Positions 42,737 to 52,470 of a DNA stretch of 64,000 bases are shown here, one piece after another. The position numbers were made by a program, and so were the translations under genes. The DNA is from Chitinophaga solisilvae (GTDB taxonomy: Bacteria; Bacteroidota; Bacteroidia; Chitinophagales; Chitinophagaceae): assembly GCF_009928525.1 (NCBI RefSeq), contig NZ_JAABOK010000004.1, forward strand, positions 186,001 through 250,000. Reading direction: 5' to 3'. Each line of letters begins with the position of its first letter. The stretch's first letter is position 1. Under the pieces are notes generated by a model. The model made no database searches. It worked only from the letters and a program-made list of their open reading frames with translations, and was not told the origin of the DNA.

Positions 42737-44044
42737 TTAAGCAGCAGGGAAAGAAAGAAAAAAAGTACAGCCGTTACCGGGGTTGTTTTCAAACCAGATC
42801 CGGCCAGACTGCGCCTCTGTATACTCTTTACAGAGGTAAAGTCCCAGACCGATTCCTTTTTCATTTCCTGTTCCGAAGGTAGACCGCGCCTTGAGGGAAA
42901 ATATCTCGGCCATTCTTTTAACATCAATTCCTTTACCGGTATCGCGGATCGTCAGCAGGCAATTATTCTCCTGCTGTTCTGCAGATATATGTATACTGCC
43001 CCCGGCAGGCGTGAACTTGATGGCATTGCCAATCAGGTTTCTTAATATCAGCTGCAGCATATTGATATCCGCCATGGCCTGTATGCGGTTATCTATGTTT
43101 TCTTCCAGCCGTAGCTTCTTGCTCGCCATCAGCGTGGTGTTGTGATGCAGGATAGGACTGATGGTTTTAAATATATTTACTGGTGACAGCTGCACGGAAA
43201 GGCCCTGCAGCTGCGACTTGGACCAGTACAGGATGTTGAGCAGCATATCCTGGGTATTGTTTACCATGTGCAGCAGCTCTTCTTCCATCTGCAGGCGCTC
43301 GTGCTGTGGCAACTGAATATTTTTCATCAGTTCCAGGTAAGATTGTATCGATGACAGCGGGTTGCGCAGGTCATGTGAAATGATGGAGAACAGCTTATTC
43401 TTTTCTTCATTCAGCTGCTCCAGCACACGGGCTTTTTCTTCTCCCCGTTTCTTCTCTCTGGTATAAATATTTTTCATAAACAGTGTTCCGGAGAAGATGA
43501 CCAGCACACTGATGACATAGGTAACAGACAAATCCATGAACCGGGAAGCCCTGTCCGGATAAATGTCGGGCACAGACTGCGGAACATAATACTCATAGCC
43601 TATAAGGCCCAGCACCAGCAGCAGGTTGAGGCCCAGCCACCAGCTGTACTGCTTTCCGGGCGAAACCATCATGACCAGAAAAAAAGTGAGCGCAAAAGAA
43701 AGGAGGGATGCCCCCGCAATGCCGCAGCTGGTAAAATAGTTGATGGCAAACATCACATTTACCGCAATAACGGCAATGGTTACACTAAAATGAAACCGGT
43801 TTCTGAAACGGGAAAGATAGTAAAGGCCGCTCAGTAGCAGCAACATCACTGCCAGGAGGGTGGCTGTAACCCGTAAACCGGTGAAATAGTTAAAGGGAAT
43901 ATTAATAATAATGACAATCAGGGCGATCAGACACATGGAGTTGAAAATACGGTTCTCCAGGGGAATGTCCGATGGTTGTCCAACCAAATAGGTGAACGTA
44001 GCTGATAACTTGCGTGGTGTATCGTTGTGCGGTGTCGGATGCAT
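42737..44044 (-). CDS. Membrane sensor histidine kinase
   Basis: A 435-residue kinase with about six N-terminal spans (about 35-190), a short coiled coil (EEKARVLEQLNEEKN), HisKA with ISHDLRNPLSS (His 224), and HATPase with LIGNAIKFTPAGG, DTGKGID and GIGLGLYLCKEY. A TAGTTTTG box on the minus strand at 44049-44056 ends five bases before the first Met, so a leaderless message or a later start is possible. No response regulator is adjacent. Confidence 0.88.
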   Translation of the reverse strand: MHPTPHNDTPRKLSATFTYLVGQPSDIPLENRIFNSMCLIALIVIIINIPFNYFTGLRVTATLLAVMLLLLSGLYYLSRFRNRFHFSVTIAVIAVNVMFAINYFTSCGIAGASLLSFALTFFLVMMVSPGKQYSWWLGLNLLLVLGLIGYEYYVPQSVPDIYPDRASRFMDLSVTYVISVLVIFSGTLFMKNIYTREKKRGEEKARVLEQLNEEKNKLFSIISHDLRNPLSSIQSYLELMKNIQLPQHERLQMEEELLHMVNNTQDMLLNILYWSKSQLQGLSVQLSPVNIFKTISPILHHNTTLMASKKLRLEENIDNRIQAMADINMLQLILRNLIGNAIKFTPAGGSIHISAEQQENNCLLTIRDTGKGIDVKRMAEIFSLKARSTFGTGNEKGIGLGLYLCKEYTEAQSGRIWFENNPGNGCTFFLSFPAA

Positions 44045-44397
44045 GTGGCAAAACTAAGTAAACGACGGGAAACAGGCGTGCTATCGGCATCCAGGGTTGT
44101 ACTAGATAAATAGGTCCGGTTTCAGTTATTATAAGATGTAAGCTGTTATACTAAAAGCATACCATTTTTATTAAGGAGCAGACAGGCCGGTTTTTATACC
44201 GGGTTGTTCCAAAAAGGGCTAACGGACACAATCATTCATGAGTGGTATGCTGTTTGCGGGAGAGTTTCCGGAATGTGCTTTACAGTAGCTGGTTTCAGAT
44301 GTGTTATTTAGCAGATGTCAACCAACGTACCAGAGCGGTACTGCAGCAGTTGAGCGACTTTAATCTTTATATTTACAGCCATCATAAAATTTAGTTC
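44045..44397. other. Divergent spacer between two kinase genes, no gene seen
   Basis: A 353-base region with no convincing reading frame. TAGTTTTG (minus strand, 44049-44056) is the only full -7 match noticed. A short inverted repeat occurs around GCCGGTTTTTATACCGGGT (near 44192-44210). Confidence 0.5.
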
Positions 44398-46980
44398 ATG
44401 AGCATCGGCGATGCAGTAACATCCGTTAAACTCCCTTTCCCCGCTGATGGTGGTATAGCCGGACAGCTGATACGGGACTTTCCCTGGGAGGATAGTCCGC
44501 TCGGCCCGGCCGACCGGTGGCCCCACTCCCTGAAAACATATCTGCATATCCTGCTGCACACGCCGCAACCGATGTGTCTCATATGGGGAACAGACCGGAT
44601 TACCTTCTGCAATGATGCCTGTATGGATATTACCGGAAACAAAACAGCGGGGCAACCTGCCCACATTGTGTGGAATGCTTACCGGGAACAACTGCATTCC
44701 CTGCTGGAAACCCCGCCGGAGCAACAGATTCCTTTCTCTGCCAGGGCTCTGCTATCCCTGACACAGCAATATGAACAGTACTTTACTTTCACCGCAACGC
44801 CGGTTCCCGGCGAGCAGGGAACAACTGCCGGCATGTTGTGTACGCTGACAGATATAACTGCAGAAATCTTATCAGAACGGCAGCTGGAAACGCTTGATGC
44901 CTTGTCGGCCGCCGGTTTCAGCAGTTCAGCATTAGATGGACTGTATACCTCCTTCATGGAGGCCTTGCATAAAAACCAGTTTGATTTTCCTTTTGCCTTT
45001 TACTATGCCGTTGAAAAGAACGGTAACCTGACCGGCTATACCGCAGCGGCATTGTCAGAAGCGATGTTCCCGCGTACGGCCGCACTGCAGGATGCCAGCC
45101 TGCAATGGGCGGTAAAGGAGGCGCTGGAAAAAAATGATATTGTCATCACTACCCAGCTGCAGCAGAAATGCGGATGGCTGCCGGCCGGTGCGTGGCCGCA
45201 GCCGCCGGATGCGGCATTCATTGTGCCCGTAGCGGCTGCCGGTACCGGTAAGACTTACGGCGTGCTGATAACCGGTATGCATCCCTGGCAGCGGCCCGAC
45301 GGGCGTTTTCAACGTTTCCTCCGGCTGGTGGCTGGTCGTATCGGCGCGGGCATCTCGGGAATGAAAAATTATGAAGAAAGTGAACGGTGGCCCGCCAGTA
45401 TACATAATGAAGAAGAACATTTCCGGCACCTGCTGCATGGCCTGCCCGCGGCCATTTATACCTGTGATAAGGATGGCAGGGTGATGTTATATAATGAAGC
45501 CGCCGTTAAACTCTGGGGCAGAGAACCGGTGTCAGGAAAGGATATGTGGTGCGGATCCCTGAGATTATATGCACCTGACGGTGTTACCATAATGCCACCG
45601 GAAGCCAGCCCGATGGCCGTAGCTATTAAAACCAGCCATGCGGTCAGGGGGGCAGAAATCATCGTGGAAAGACCGGATGGCAGCCGCAGAAATGTACAGC
45701 CATACCCCGATCCGATCCTCGATGCGCAAGGGCAGGTAACAGGTGCGGTGAATATGCTGATAGATATTACCGACTTGAAAGTAGCCGAGGAGCAGCTGGT
45801 GCGGCTTGCCTCCATTGTGACTTATTCAGATGATGCCATCATCAGTAAAACGCTGGAAGGATTTATTACCAGCTGGAATCCGGCAGCAGAAAGGCTTTTC
45901 GGCTATACGAGCGAAGAGATGATCGGGCAGCATATCACGAAACTGATACCGCCGGACCGCCTGGATGAAGAACCTGCCATTATGGAACGGCTGAAGGCCG
46001 GCGAAAATGTGGATCATTTTGAAACCAGGCGTATCACCAAAGACGGGCAGATGCTGGATATATCGCTGACCATCTCACCGCTGAAAAATGCCGCCGGCAG
46101 AATCATCGGGGCATCCAAGATAGCCAGAGATATTACTGAACAGCGCAAGCTGTTCAACGCCCTGCAGGAGAGCGAAGCCAGGTATATGCAGGTAGCCATG
46201 GAAATGGAAGCGATCGTGAACCAGCGCACCCGGGAGCTGACGGAAGCCAACTACTCACTGGAGAAATCAAACCGGGAACTGGAACAATTTGCCTTTGTTA
46301 CCAGCCATGACCTGCAGGAACCTTTGCGTAAGATACATACCTTTGCAGGATTGCTCTGCGATTCAGAAGAAGATAAACTGAGCGAAGTTTCAAAAATATA
46401 TGTGGAGAAGATGATGCTGAGCGCCAAACGTATGTCGCAGCTCATTCATGATCTGCTCAACTTTTCCAGGCTCAACAGGACGGAAGACGTTTTCAGACCC
46501 ACCAACCTGAATGCCTTGCTGGAAGAGGTCCTCAGCGATTTTGAAATCACCATCGCCCAGAAAGGGGCTGTCATAGAGGTAGGGGAACTGCCTGTAATAG
46601 ATGCCATACCGCTGCAGATGAACCAGCTGTTGTATAATCTGCTGGGGAATGCGCTGAAGTTTACTGCCTGCGACCGCACGCCGCATATCAGTATCAGCGC
46701 GCGGCCGCTGGGAGCAGAGGATTTCATCGCTTATCCCGAACTGGATACCTCCGGTAATTATGTGGAGATACAGGTGAAAGACAACGGTATCGGCTTTAAC
46801 CAGATGTATGAAGACAAAATCTTCCAGATATTCCAGCGGCTCAATACGCGCAGTGCCTATGAAGGCACGGGCATAGGGCTGGCCCTTTGCAATAAAATAG
46901 CGCTGAACCACAAAGGATGCATCCGCGGTATCGGTCAGCCGGAAGAAGGCGCCACCTTTCTGGTGCTATTACCCGTATAG
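44398..46980 (+). CDS. Cytosolic multi-PAS sensor histidine kinase
   Basis: An 860-residue kinase without membrane spans. The order is: PAS (about 45-155), GAF-like (about 165-325), PAS (about 340-460), PAS (about 465-590, VRLASIVTYSDDAIISKTLEGFI), coiled coil, HisKA with TSHDLQEPLRKIH (His 637), and HATPase with LLYNLLGNALKFT and GTGIGLALCNKI. The first PAS has the WEDSPLGPADRWP start common in phytochrome-like kinases of Bacteroidota. The CheY-like gene at 47998 is the nearest receiver protein. Confidence 0.9.
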   Translation: MSIGDAVTSVKLPFPADGGIAGQLIRDFPWEDSPLGPADRWPHSLKTYLHILLHTPQPMCLIWGTDRITFCNDACMDITGNKTAGQPAHIVWNAYREQLHSLLETPPEQQIPFSARALLSLTQQYEQYFTFTATPVPGEQGTTAGMLCTLTDITAEILSERQLETLDALSAAGFSSSALDGLYTSFMEALHKNQFDFPFAFYYAVEKNGNLTGYTAAALSEAMFPRTAALQDASLQWAVKEALEKNDIVITTQLQQKCGWLPAGAWPQPPDAAFIVPVAAAGTGKTYGVLITGMHPWQRPDGRFQRFLRLVAGRIGAGISGMKNYEESERWPASIHNEEEHFRHLLHGLPAAIYTCDKDGRVMLYNEAAVKLWGREPVSGKDMWCGSLRLYAPDGVTIMPPEASPMAVAIKTSHAVRGAEIIVERPDGSRRNVQPYPDPILDAQGQVTGAVNMLIDITDLKVAEEQLVRLASIVTYSDDAIISKTLEGFITSWNPAAERLFGYTSEEMIGQHITKLIPPDRLDEEPAIMERLKAGENVDHFETRRITKDGQMLDISLTISPLKNAAGRIIGASKIARDITEQRKLFNALQESEARYMQVAMEMEAIVNQRTRELTEANYSLEKSNRELEQFAFVTSHDLQEPLRKIHTFAGLLCDSEEDKLSEVSKIYVEKMMLSAKRMSQLIHDLLNFSRLNRTEDVFRPTNLNALLEEVLSDFEITIAQKGAVIEVGELPVIDAIPLQMNQLLYNLLGNALKFTACDRTPHISISARPLGAEDFIAYPELDTSGNYVEIQVKDNGIGFNQMYEDKIFQIFQRLNTRSAYEGTGIGLALCNKIALNHKGCIRGIGQPEEGATFLVLLPV

Positions 46981-47000
46981 GCGTCCCCGTTATGGCTCCT

Positions 47001-47031
47001 TATTTATCTCCCTATATCAAACAGATAAATA
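47001..47031. other. Small inverted repeat before the pyrophosphatase gene
   Basis: TATTTATCT (47001-47009) and AGATAAATA (47023-47031) form a perfect 9-bp AT-rich stem with a 13-base loop, six bases before the start codon. It could be a protein site or an RNA hairpin covering the translation start. Confidence 0.35.
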
Positions 47032-47037
47032 GTAACC

Positions 47038-47517
47038 ATGATTATTAAAGAGTTGAATGTTGTCATTGAAACGCCGAAGGGCAGTACAGAAAAATATGAT
47101 TTTGATCCGGAGACCCGCTTTTTTGTATTAAGCAAGTTATTACCGGCCGGTATGATGTTTCCCTATGATTTCGGTTTTATACCCGGTACCCGCGGGGAAG
47201 ACGGAGATCCGCTGGATGTGCTGGTACTGTCTGAATTCAGGAGCTTCCCCGGCTGCATGATGAAATGCAGGCTGATAGGCGCTATCAGAGCCACGCAGAA
47301 GGAAAGGGGACATGATCCCGTGCGGAACGACCGCTACATTGCGGTACCATTTGCATCCAGGCAGTACAAGGAGATGGATGTGGCGCCGGATAGCCTGGTG
47401 CGGGAGCTGGAGCAGTTTTTTATCACCTACAATGAGCTGCAGGGCAGGCACTTCAAACCGATGGGCTATATTGATGCTGCGCCTGCCTACGAACAGATCC
47501 GCTTCATTGAAAAATGA
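47038..47517 (+). CDS. ppa: Inorganic pyrophosphatase, family I
   Basis: A 159-residue cytosolic enzyme hydrolysing pyrophosphate. MMFPYDFGFIPGTRGEDGDPLDVLVLSE contains the family I signature with the metal-binding DGDPLD; KCRLIGAIR and ERGHDPVRNDRYIAVP also fit. It is slightly shorter than the roughly 175-residue E. coli enzyme. The stop overlaps the start of the DUF421 gene by four bases (ATGA), so translation is coupled. Confidence 0.9.
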   Translation: MIIKELNVVIETPKGSTEKYDFDPETRFFVLSKLLPAGMMFPYDFGFIPGTRGEDGDPLDVLVLSEFRSFPGCMMKCRLIGAIRATQKERGHDPVRNDRYIAVPFASRQYKEMDVAPDSLVRELEQFFITYNELQGRHFKPMGYIDAAPAYEQIRFIEK

Positions 47518-48005
47518 CCTGGGTAACCACCATATGGGGAGAAGGAGAACAGCTGGACATCCTGCAGATGTCAGTAAGGGCCTTCGTAATGTTTTTTATC
47601 ATGCTGGCACTGATACGCCTGGGCGGGATGAGGATCTTCGGGAAGAAATCCGCTTTTGACACGATCGTCATTATTATGCTGGGAGCTATTCTGGCAAGGG
47701 GAGTGGTAGGCGCCTCGCCCTTTTTCTCTACTGTTGCAGCGGCTACTGTGCTGGTGGTCACAGACCGTTTCCTGGCATGGCTCTCAGAAAGAAACAAAAC
47801 GATTAATAACCTGCTGAAAGGTAAGCATCTGCTGTTGTATAAAGACGGACATATCATCCGGAGGAACATGCGGAAGGCATCGCTCAGTCAGTCAGATCTC
47901 CTGGAAAGCCTGCGGCTGGAAACAAAGTGTGCAGATTTCGATAAAGTAGATAAAGTATATATGGAAACAAACGGACGTCTTAGTTTTATTATGAAGGCTA
48001 CCTGA
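47514..48005 (+). CDS. DUF421 (YetF-like) membrane protein
   Basis: A 163-residue protein with three membrane spans in the first about 85 residues, then a soluble DUF421 domain. RAFVMFFIMLALIRLGGMRIFGKKSAFDTIV and IIMLGAILARGVVGASPFF are typical, and LLLYKDGHIIRRNMRKASLSQSDL marks the C-terminal part. The function of the family is not settled. It overlaps the pyrophosphatase stop and, at its own end, the convergent receiver gene by eight bases. Confidence 0.88.
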   Translation: MTWVTTIWGEGEQLDILQMSVRAFVMFFIMLALIRLGGMRIFGKKSAFDTIVIIMLGAILARGVVGASPFFSTVAAATVLVVTDRFLAWLSERNKTINNLLKGKHLLLYKDGHIIRRNMRKASLSQSDLLESLRLETKCADFDKVDKVYMETNGRLSFIMKAT

Positions 48006-48408
48006 GAAAATATTTCTGCCATTTTTCCTCCAGTACATCTTTGAGAATATTACACAATGCTTCGAAAGAATCCGGTTTGGTAACGAAGAGCCTTGCTCCC
48101 AGATTGATGGAGTCCTGCATGTCTTCCACGAGGTCGGAAGTACTCATGACAATAATTTTGGTTAACCCCCGGTGAATAATTTTACGCAATTCCTGTAAGC
48201 ACTCCCGGCCATTCATGGCAGGCATGTTCAGATCAAGAAAAATAAAATCCGGGCTGATAATTTTTTTATTGAAGAGCAGGTCAATCGCTTCAGTACCACT
48301 TTCACAAAGGTGTGTATGTATTTCGGGAGAAATTGTTTTCATGGCTTCGCTGAAGAAAGTCCTGTCATCTGCATCATCGTCAATCACTAAGACAGTTTGT
48401 GGTTTCAT
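47998..48408 (-). CDS. CheY-like single-domain response regulator
   Basis: A 136-residue receiver domain. VLVIDDDADDRTFF gives the acidic pocket, FIFLDLNMPAMNGRECL the phospho-Asp, IIVMSTS the switch Thr/Ser, and FVTKPDSF the Lys. The start at 48408 (MKPQTVL) is preferred to 48435. There is no output domain, as in receivers that work with PAS-type hybrid kinases. Confidence 0.9.
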   Translation of the reverse strand: MKPQTVLVIDDDADDRTFFSEAMKTISPEIHTHLCESGTEAIDLLFNKKIISPDFIFLDLNMPAMNGRECLQELRKIIHRGLTKIIVMSTSDLVEDMQDSINLGARLFVTKPDSFEALCNILKDVLEEKWQKYFLR

Positions 48409-48539
48409 GTAAATATGGTTAAATAAGGTTTGCAAAGAATCCCGGCTTTCCGTTCTGAGTTAGTATCTTTTTTTCAAGGACTTATAAATATCGGTAAATA
48501 AAAGGGTAATGTCAAATAGGATAATATTTAATATTTATT

Positions 48540-48654
48540 ATTTTATTATTTGGTTATTTGAGATTTTGCGCCCCATCATGATTTTTCTTCTACTGATAAG
48601 TTCAGTAGTACATCATGATGGGGCACAAAATCTCAAATAACCAAATAATAAAAT
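48540..48654. repeat. Giant near-perfect inverted repeat at the 3' end of the GH8 gene
   Basis: Two 42-base arms (48540-48581 and 48613-48654) pair with a single mismatch around a 31-base loop that itself holds a small CTACTG/CAGTAG hairpin. The element begins five bases beyond the GH8 stop. Bases 48626-48654 recur identically at 52471-52499, immediately after the susD-like gene. Confidence 0.9.
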
Positions 48655-48659
48655 GTTTT

Positions 48660-50864
48660 TTATTCTTTCACGATACGTTTGATGACCACGTTGCCCTGTT
48701 GTACCAGTTTCAGGATGTATACGCCTCCGGGGTGTCTGCCGGCCTGGAAGGTGGCCTGGTGGGTACCTGCGGAGAGCTGGCCGTTGGCCAGAATAGCAAT
48801 GGGTTGGCCGGAAACGTTGTATACGGTGAGGCTGCCGGGGCCGGAGCGTTGTACGTTATAGGTGATCGTAAGGTTGTCGCGGAACGGGTTCGGGAAAGCG
48901 TTAACGGAAAGAGTGTTTGCTTTGGCGGGAGCGTCGTCCACGGCATTGAGGCCGGCTGTTCTGGCCAGCTGGGTGGTTGTTTTCACTTTCACTTCCGTAT
49001 AGCTGTTCCAGGCGTTGACGTTGTTGCCATGTCCGAGAATTCGTACATACTTGGCCGTTACACCTGTGAAGTTAAAGGATTCGAAGGCATTGGAAGTACC
49101 GCTGCTTTGTTTGCCGGTAGCGACATTTGTCCAGCTGGCGCCATCCTGGCTGATCTGTATATCGAACGACGCTTTGCGGGTATCTCCTTTATAGAAGGCG
49201 ATATCAACACCGGTAACTGTCTGGGCGGAGCCGAGGCAGAACCTGAGCCATTGTTCGCCGCTGGCAGACCAGCGGGTGTTGAGGTCATTATCGAGTACGT
49301 TGGCAGCTACGTTGCCGTCGTCACCGCTGGCATCTACCGGAGTGCAGCCGGGGGCGGCAGCTACGGAGATGTTGACAGCTGCTGAAGTAGTGGCCGCGTT
49401 GCCATTATCGGTAGCTTTTGCGGTGAGGGAGTAGGAACCGGCCGCAACGTTGTTCCAGGTATAGCTGTAGGGGCTGGTGGTATCTTCTCCGAGTTTAGTG
49501 GCGCCGTTGAAGAATTCCACCTTCTTTACGGTGCCGTCGCTGTCAGCCGCTGTAGCGTTGATAGTTACGGTAGCAGGTGCAGTGAAGGAAGCATTAGCGG
49601 CAGGGGAGGTGATGCTGACAGTGGGTGGGTTGTTTACCGGGCCACCGCCGGCGCCCGGAATCCACCAGTTACCGGAGATGAAGAGCTGGCATAACAGGCC
49701 GTAAGAGTCGCTGTAATAGCCGCTTTTGGCGGATTTAAGATAATTCCAGCCGCTGTTCAGGAAAGCCTGGTTGCCGCTGTTGACAACCGAAGCTGCCACG
49801 AAAGGTCCGATGAATACGGCTTCCTGGCCGGAGCCGGTATTACCGCCGTTGAGTTTGTAGCCATCGATGATCGCAGTAGGATTGCTGTTTGTTTTTGTTT
49901 TCACCCAGTTCACCAGCTTGTTGCAGACGTTGAGTGCGGGCGTACTGCCGTACATGGCGTAGTCCATTACAATCCTGAGCGGCACGCGGCAGGCGTTGTA
50001 GTTGTATTCATCTGTTTCCGGGAATTCTTCCAGGTAGTTGCGGGGTGCGGGTTTTGGCGGATTGGCCACCACGAAGTCAGAAATAAGACCGGTAGAAGAG
50101 GAGTAGGAAGCCGTAAACTGGCTGTATACATTATACAGGTTGTTGATCAGGGATGTCCAGGTGTTATCATTGGTTTCCTGGGCGAAGGCGCGCATATGGT
50201 CCATCATCCAGTCGGAAGGTCTTGTATTGAGCGCGCTTTTGGAATCGTTGTCGCTGAGATTGAGCCTGTTGGTAGTGGTGACATTGCTGGATTTAATGGC
50301 AGCGATCACTTTTTTGGCTTCACTGAGATAGTTGATGGTGCCGCCGGACCCCCATTGGTAGTGGGCCAGGAGGAGAGAATAGGCGATGTCCATATCGCCG
50401 TCGGTGGCAGAGTCAAAGTGTCCCTGTGCGCTGGAGGCATCAGCTACCACCCATCCCATCAGGTTACTGTTTACACTGCTGTGGTAGGCCCTGAATGTTT
50501 TGAAGAGGCCATCGAAAATTGTTCTGGCGTTGGGATCGTGGCCGGCCATGAGGGCAACGATGACCATGCCGTAGCCTTGTCCTTCGGAGGAGCCTAACGG
50601 CGTATAGCCGTCAGCTTTACCGGTGATGTCGCCCTTTACGTAGTAGCCTCCGGGCAGGGAGGAGAGATTGTTTTTCAGGTACTGGGATTTCCAGTAATCA
50701 TAATAGCTGGCTACACTGGTGTTCATGGCCGCCTGCGTAACGTTGCTGGGCTTGATACATCCGGGATAGCTGATAGCTTGCGGGAAAGGTTTGTTCTGTG
50801 CCTTTACTGCAAAACTGCAAACGTTTGCAATAAAAACCAGTAGTAGGGAATAACGTTTGATCAT
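48660..50864 (-). CDS. GH8 family enzyme with Ig, CBM32-like and type IX sorting domains
   Basis: A 734-residue secreted enzyme. Signal peptide (to about 22); GH8 catalytic domain (about 25-405) with SSEGQGYGM (acid Glu 94) and SATDGDMDIAYSLLLA (Asp 155-159 region); bacterial Ig domain (about 410-500, PPTVSITSPAAN...); F5/8 type C/CBM32-like domain (about 503-632, NVLDNDLNTRWSASGEQWL); and a C-terminal type A type IX sorting domain (about 655-734, NAFPNPFRDNLTITY, GGVYILKLVQQG). GH8 covers cellulases, xylanases and chitosanases; next to an Endo H homologue in a chitinophage-like genome, a chitosan or GlcNAc-containing substrate is a guess. Confidence 0.88.
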   Translation of the reverse strand: MIKRYSLLLVFIANVCSFAVKAQNKPFPQAISYPGCIKPSNVTQAAMNTSVASYYDYWKSQYLKNNLSSLPGGYYVKGDITGKADGYTPLGSSEGQGYGMVIVALMAGHDPNARTIFDGLFKTFRAYHSSVNSNLMGWVVADASSAQGHFDSATDGDMDIAYSLLLAHYQWGSGGTINYLSEAKKVIAAIKSSNVTTTNRLNLSDNDSKSALNTRPSDWMMDHMRAFAQETNDNTWTSLINNLYNVYSQFTASYSSSTGLISDFVVANPPKPAPRNYLEEFPETDEYNYNACRVPLRIVMDYAMYGSTPALNVCNKLVNWVKTKTNSNPTAIIDGYKLNGGNTGSGQEAVFIGPFVAASVVNSGNQAFLNSGWNYLKSAKSGYYSDSYGLLCQLFISGNWWIPGAGGGPVNNPPTVSITSPAANASFTAPATVTINATAADSDGTVKKVEFFNGATKLGEDTTSPYSYTWNNVAAGSYSLTAKATDNGNAATTSAAVNISVAAAPGCTPVDASGDDGNVAANVLDNDLNTRWSASGEQWLRFCLGSAQTVTGVDIAFYKGDTRKASFDIQISQDGASWTNVATGKQSSGTSNAFESFNFTGVTAKYVRILGHGNNVNAWNSYTEVKVKTTTQLARTAGLNAVDDAPAKANTLSVNAFPNPFRDNLTITYNVQRSGPGSLTVYNVSGQPIAILANGQLSAGTHQATFQAGRHPGGVYILKLVQQGNVVIKRIVKE

Positions 50865-51264
50865 ACGGGTTTTGTTTAAGGGGTGAAATATATATTTAGG
50901 AAAGCGGTCATTCGGGTTATCATACGCGCTGCAGAACTATAGGTCATCAATCGATTGCGATTGCGGTGCTCACACTCAGAATAAATTCAGGTATTAAGAT
51001 AAGATGAATTTGCAAAATTTTCAATGGGTATTCCAGTCTAAAAGAGCAAGTATTTGATAATTAATCTCTTCAAAAAACAAATTTTGATAAAATCTGATAG
51101 AAATTTTGGGATTTTTTGATTTTCGGATATAAAAATGTGTAAATGCTGCAAAATCCGCAAATAATTTCCAGGCACGGCTGCTGCATTTATACTCCCCATA
51201 TCCGAAAATCAAAAAATCCCAAAATCAGGCAATCAAATAATAAAATGATAAAATAACAAAATGG
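50865..51264. other. Spacer between EndoH-like and GH8 genes; no gene
   Basis: A 400-base AT-rich spacer. The part next to the EndoH-like gene holds the 28-bp perfect inverted repeat listed separately; the part next to GH8 (50865-51020) holds no recognised gene. No full promoter pair was found. Confidence 0.5.
51103..51225. repeat. Long perfect inverted repeat after the EndoH-like gene
   Basis: Two 28-base arms (51103-51130 and 51198-51225) are exact complements, spaced by 67 bases. The right arm is followed by a run of AAATAATAAAAT-type words reaching the stop of the EndoH-like gene at 51265, similar to the words at the other two elements of the locus. Confidence 0.88.
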
Positions 51265-52218
51265 TTACGGGGTGTAGGTTACATTGCTGCCGTACAGAAT
51301 GCTGGATACACCGGAGAAGTAGCTGGCTTTGTTGGTGCTGGTGAGGTTATACCAGAGGTAGATGCCGTAGCCGTTGTTCTTGGTCTGCGTAGCCAGTGAT
51401 TTGGCGGTAGTCAGGCTGGTGCTTTGTATATCTACCGCAGCAGGGCCGAGGTTGGATTTAGGCAGACCGGCCACATTCGGAACGGAGTAGCTGCCATAGA
51501 TAGCATTCCAGCTGTAGTTAACAAAATCGCCTGCTTTCTTACCTCCCCAGGAAAGGCGGGAAGCGGCAGGGCCATAGTAATAGAAGGAAATAATTTTGCT
51601 GGGCATCAGCTTACGCAGTTCATCCAGCAGCATTACAAAGGAGCTGTCATTCGGCTGGCCGGTGCCGTTATTGCCGTATTCTGCATATTCATCATCGAAG
51701 TCTATACCATCCAGTCCGTAGTAGTTGGCGGTATCGGCGAGCTGCTGTGCAAACGCCCTTGCAGACGCTCTGCTGGTAAAGTTACAGAACCCTGCGCCCT
51801 GGTGGTTTCCCAGGATGGAGAGCAGCACTTTCATGCCTTTGTTCTGCAGTGGTACAATCTGTGTGGCTTTGTTCACCAGCACGCTGGTTACCTGTGGGTT
51901 GTTGTACAGCACTGCTTTTTGCGTAGCGGTATTGTAGTTGATGTTCGCCGCAAAAATGATGGCAATATCAAAGAGCTGTTGTCCGCCGGTGGTTAGCGTG
52001 TATTTACCTGTATTGAGCAGGCTGTTACTGTTTACTTCCACGTAGCAGACGGATTTACCGCCGCTTTTGGTAACGGATTCGGTGGCTGCATCGGCTTTAG
52101 CGGGAACATCTTCTTTTTGCCGGGCCGTTTCCTTTTTGCAGGAAGCATGAAGGAGCAGCATGATGCATACGGTCAGCATAGCGGCAAGGGGCCGCATGCG
52201 ATGGAATTGTGGTTTCAT
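51265..52218 (-). CDS. Endo-beta-N-acetylglucosaminidase, Endo H-like (GH18) lipoprotein
   Basis: A 317-residue protein. The lipobox LLLHASC (Cys 27) makes it a lipoprotein. The catalytic domain (about 55-317) matches Endo H of Streptomyces plicatus almost throughout as I recall it: YVEVNSNSLLNTGKYTL, VLLSILGNHQGAGF, and YGLDGIDFDDEYAEYGNNGT, which contains the DxE catalytic pair (Asp 175, Glu 177); PNDSSFV and IGPAASRL-like YGPAASRLSWGG also fit. Endo H cuts the chitobiose core of high-mannose N-glycans. Within a Sus-like locus it would free glycans at the cell surface for SusC/D import. Confidence 0.92.
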   Translation of the reverse strand: MKPQFHRMRPLAAMLTVCIMLLLHASCKKETARQKEDVPAKADAATESVTKSGGKSVCYVEVNSNSLLNTGKYTLTTGGQQLFDIAIIFAANINYNTATQKAVLYNNPQVTSVLVNKATQIVPLQNKGMKVLLSILGNHQGAGFCNFTSRASARAFAQQLADTANYYGLDGIDFDDEYAEYGNNGTGQPNDSSFVMLLDELRKLMPSKIISFYYYGPAASRLSWGGKKAGDFVNYSWNAIYGSYSVPNVAGLPKSNLGPAAVDIQSTSLTTAKSLATQTKNNGYGIYLWYNLTSTNKASYFSGVSSILYGSNVTYTP

Positions 52219-52334
52219 ACCGGAATTTTTAAAGGTTTGAAATGGGTTGACTGTTTCCCCTGGTTAACGGTATTACAATGATGGTTCAGATCCTGGTTGA
52301 AGGGGCTAATGCCGGGCTAATGTGGAATCTTATC

Positions 52335-52418
52335 ATTTTATTATTTTATTATTTGAGATTTTATTTTTGCAATATTTCTTTCGCGGAAATAAAACCTCAA
52401 ATAATAAAATAATAAAAT
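52335..52418. repeat. Long inverted repeat between the susD-like and EndoH-like genes
   Basis: Two 32-base arms (52335-52366 and 52387-52418) pair with one mismatch around a 20-base loop, built from ATTTTATTATTT-type words. It precedes the single-arm copy at 52471-52499. Confidence 0.88.
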
Positions 52419-52470
52419 ATCCCTGTTTTATGATTACCTGTTTATTTCAGTATAAGCTGTCTCGCAGCAA

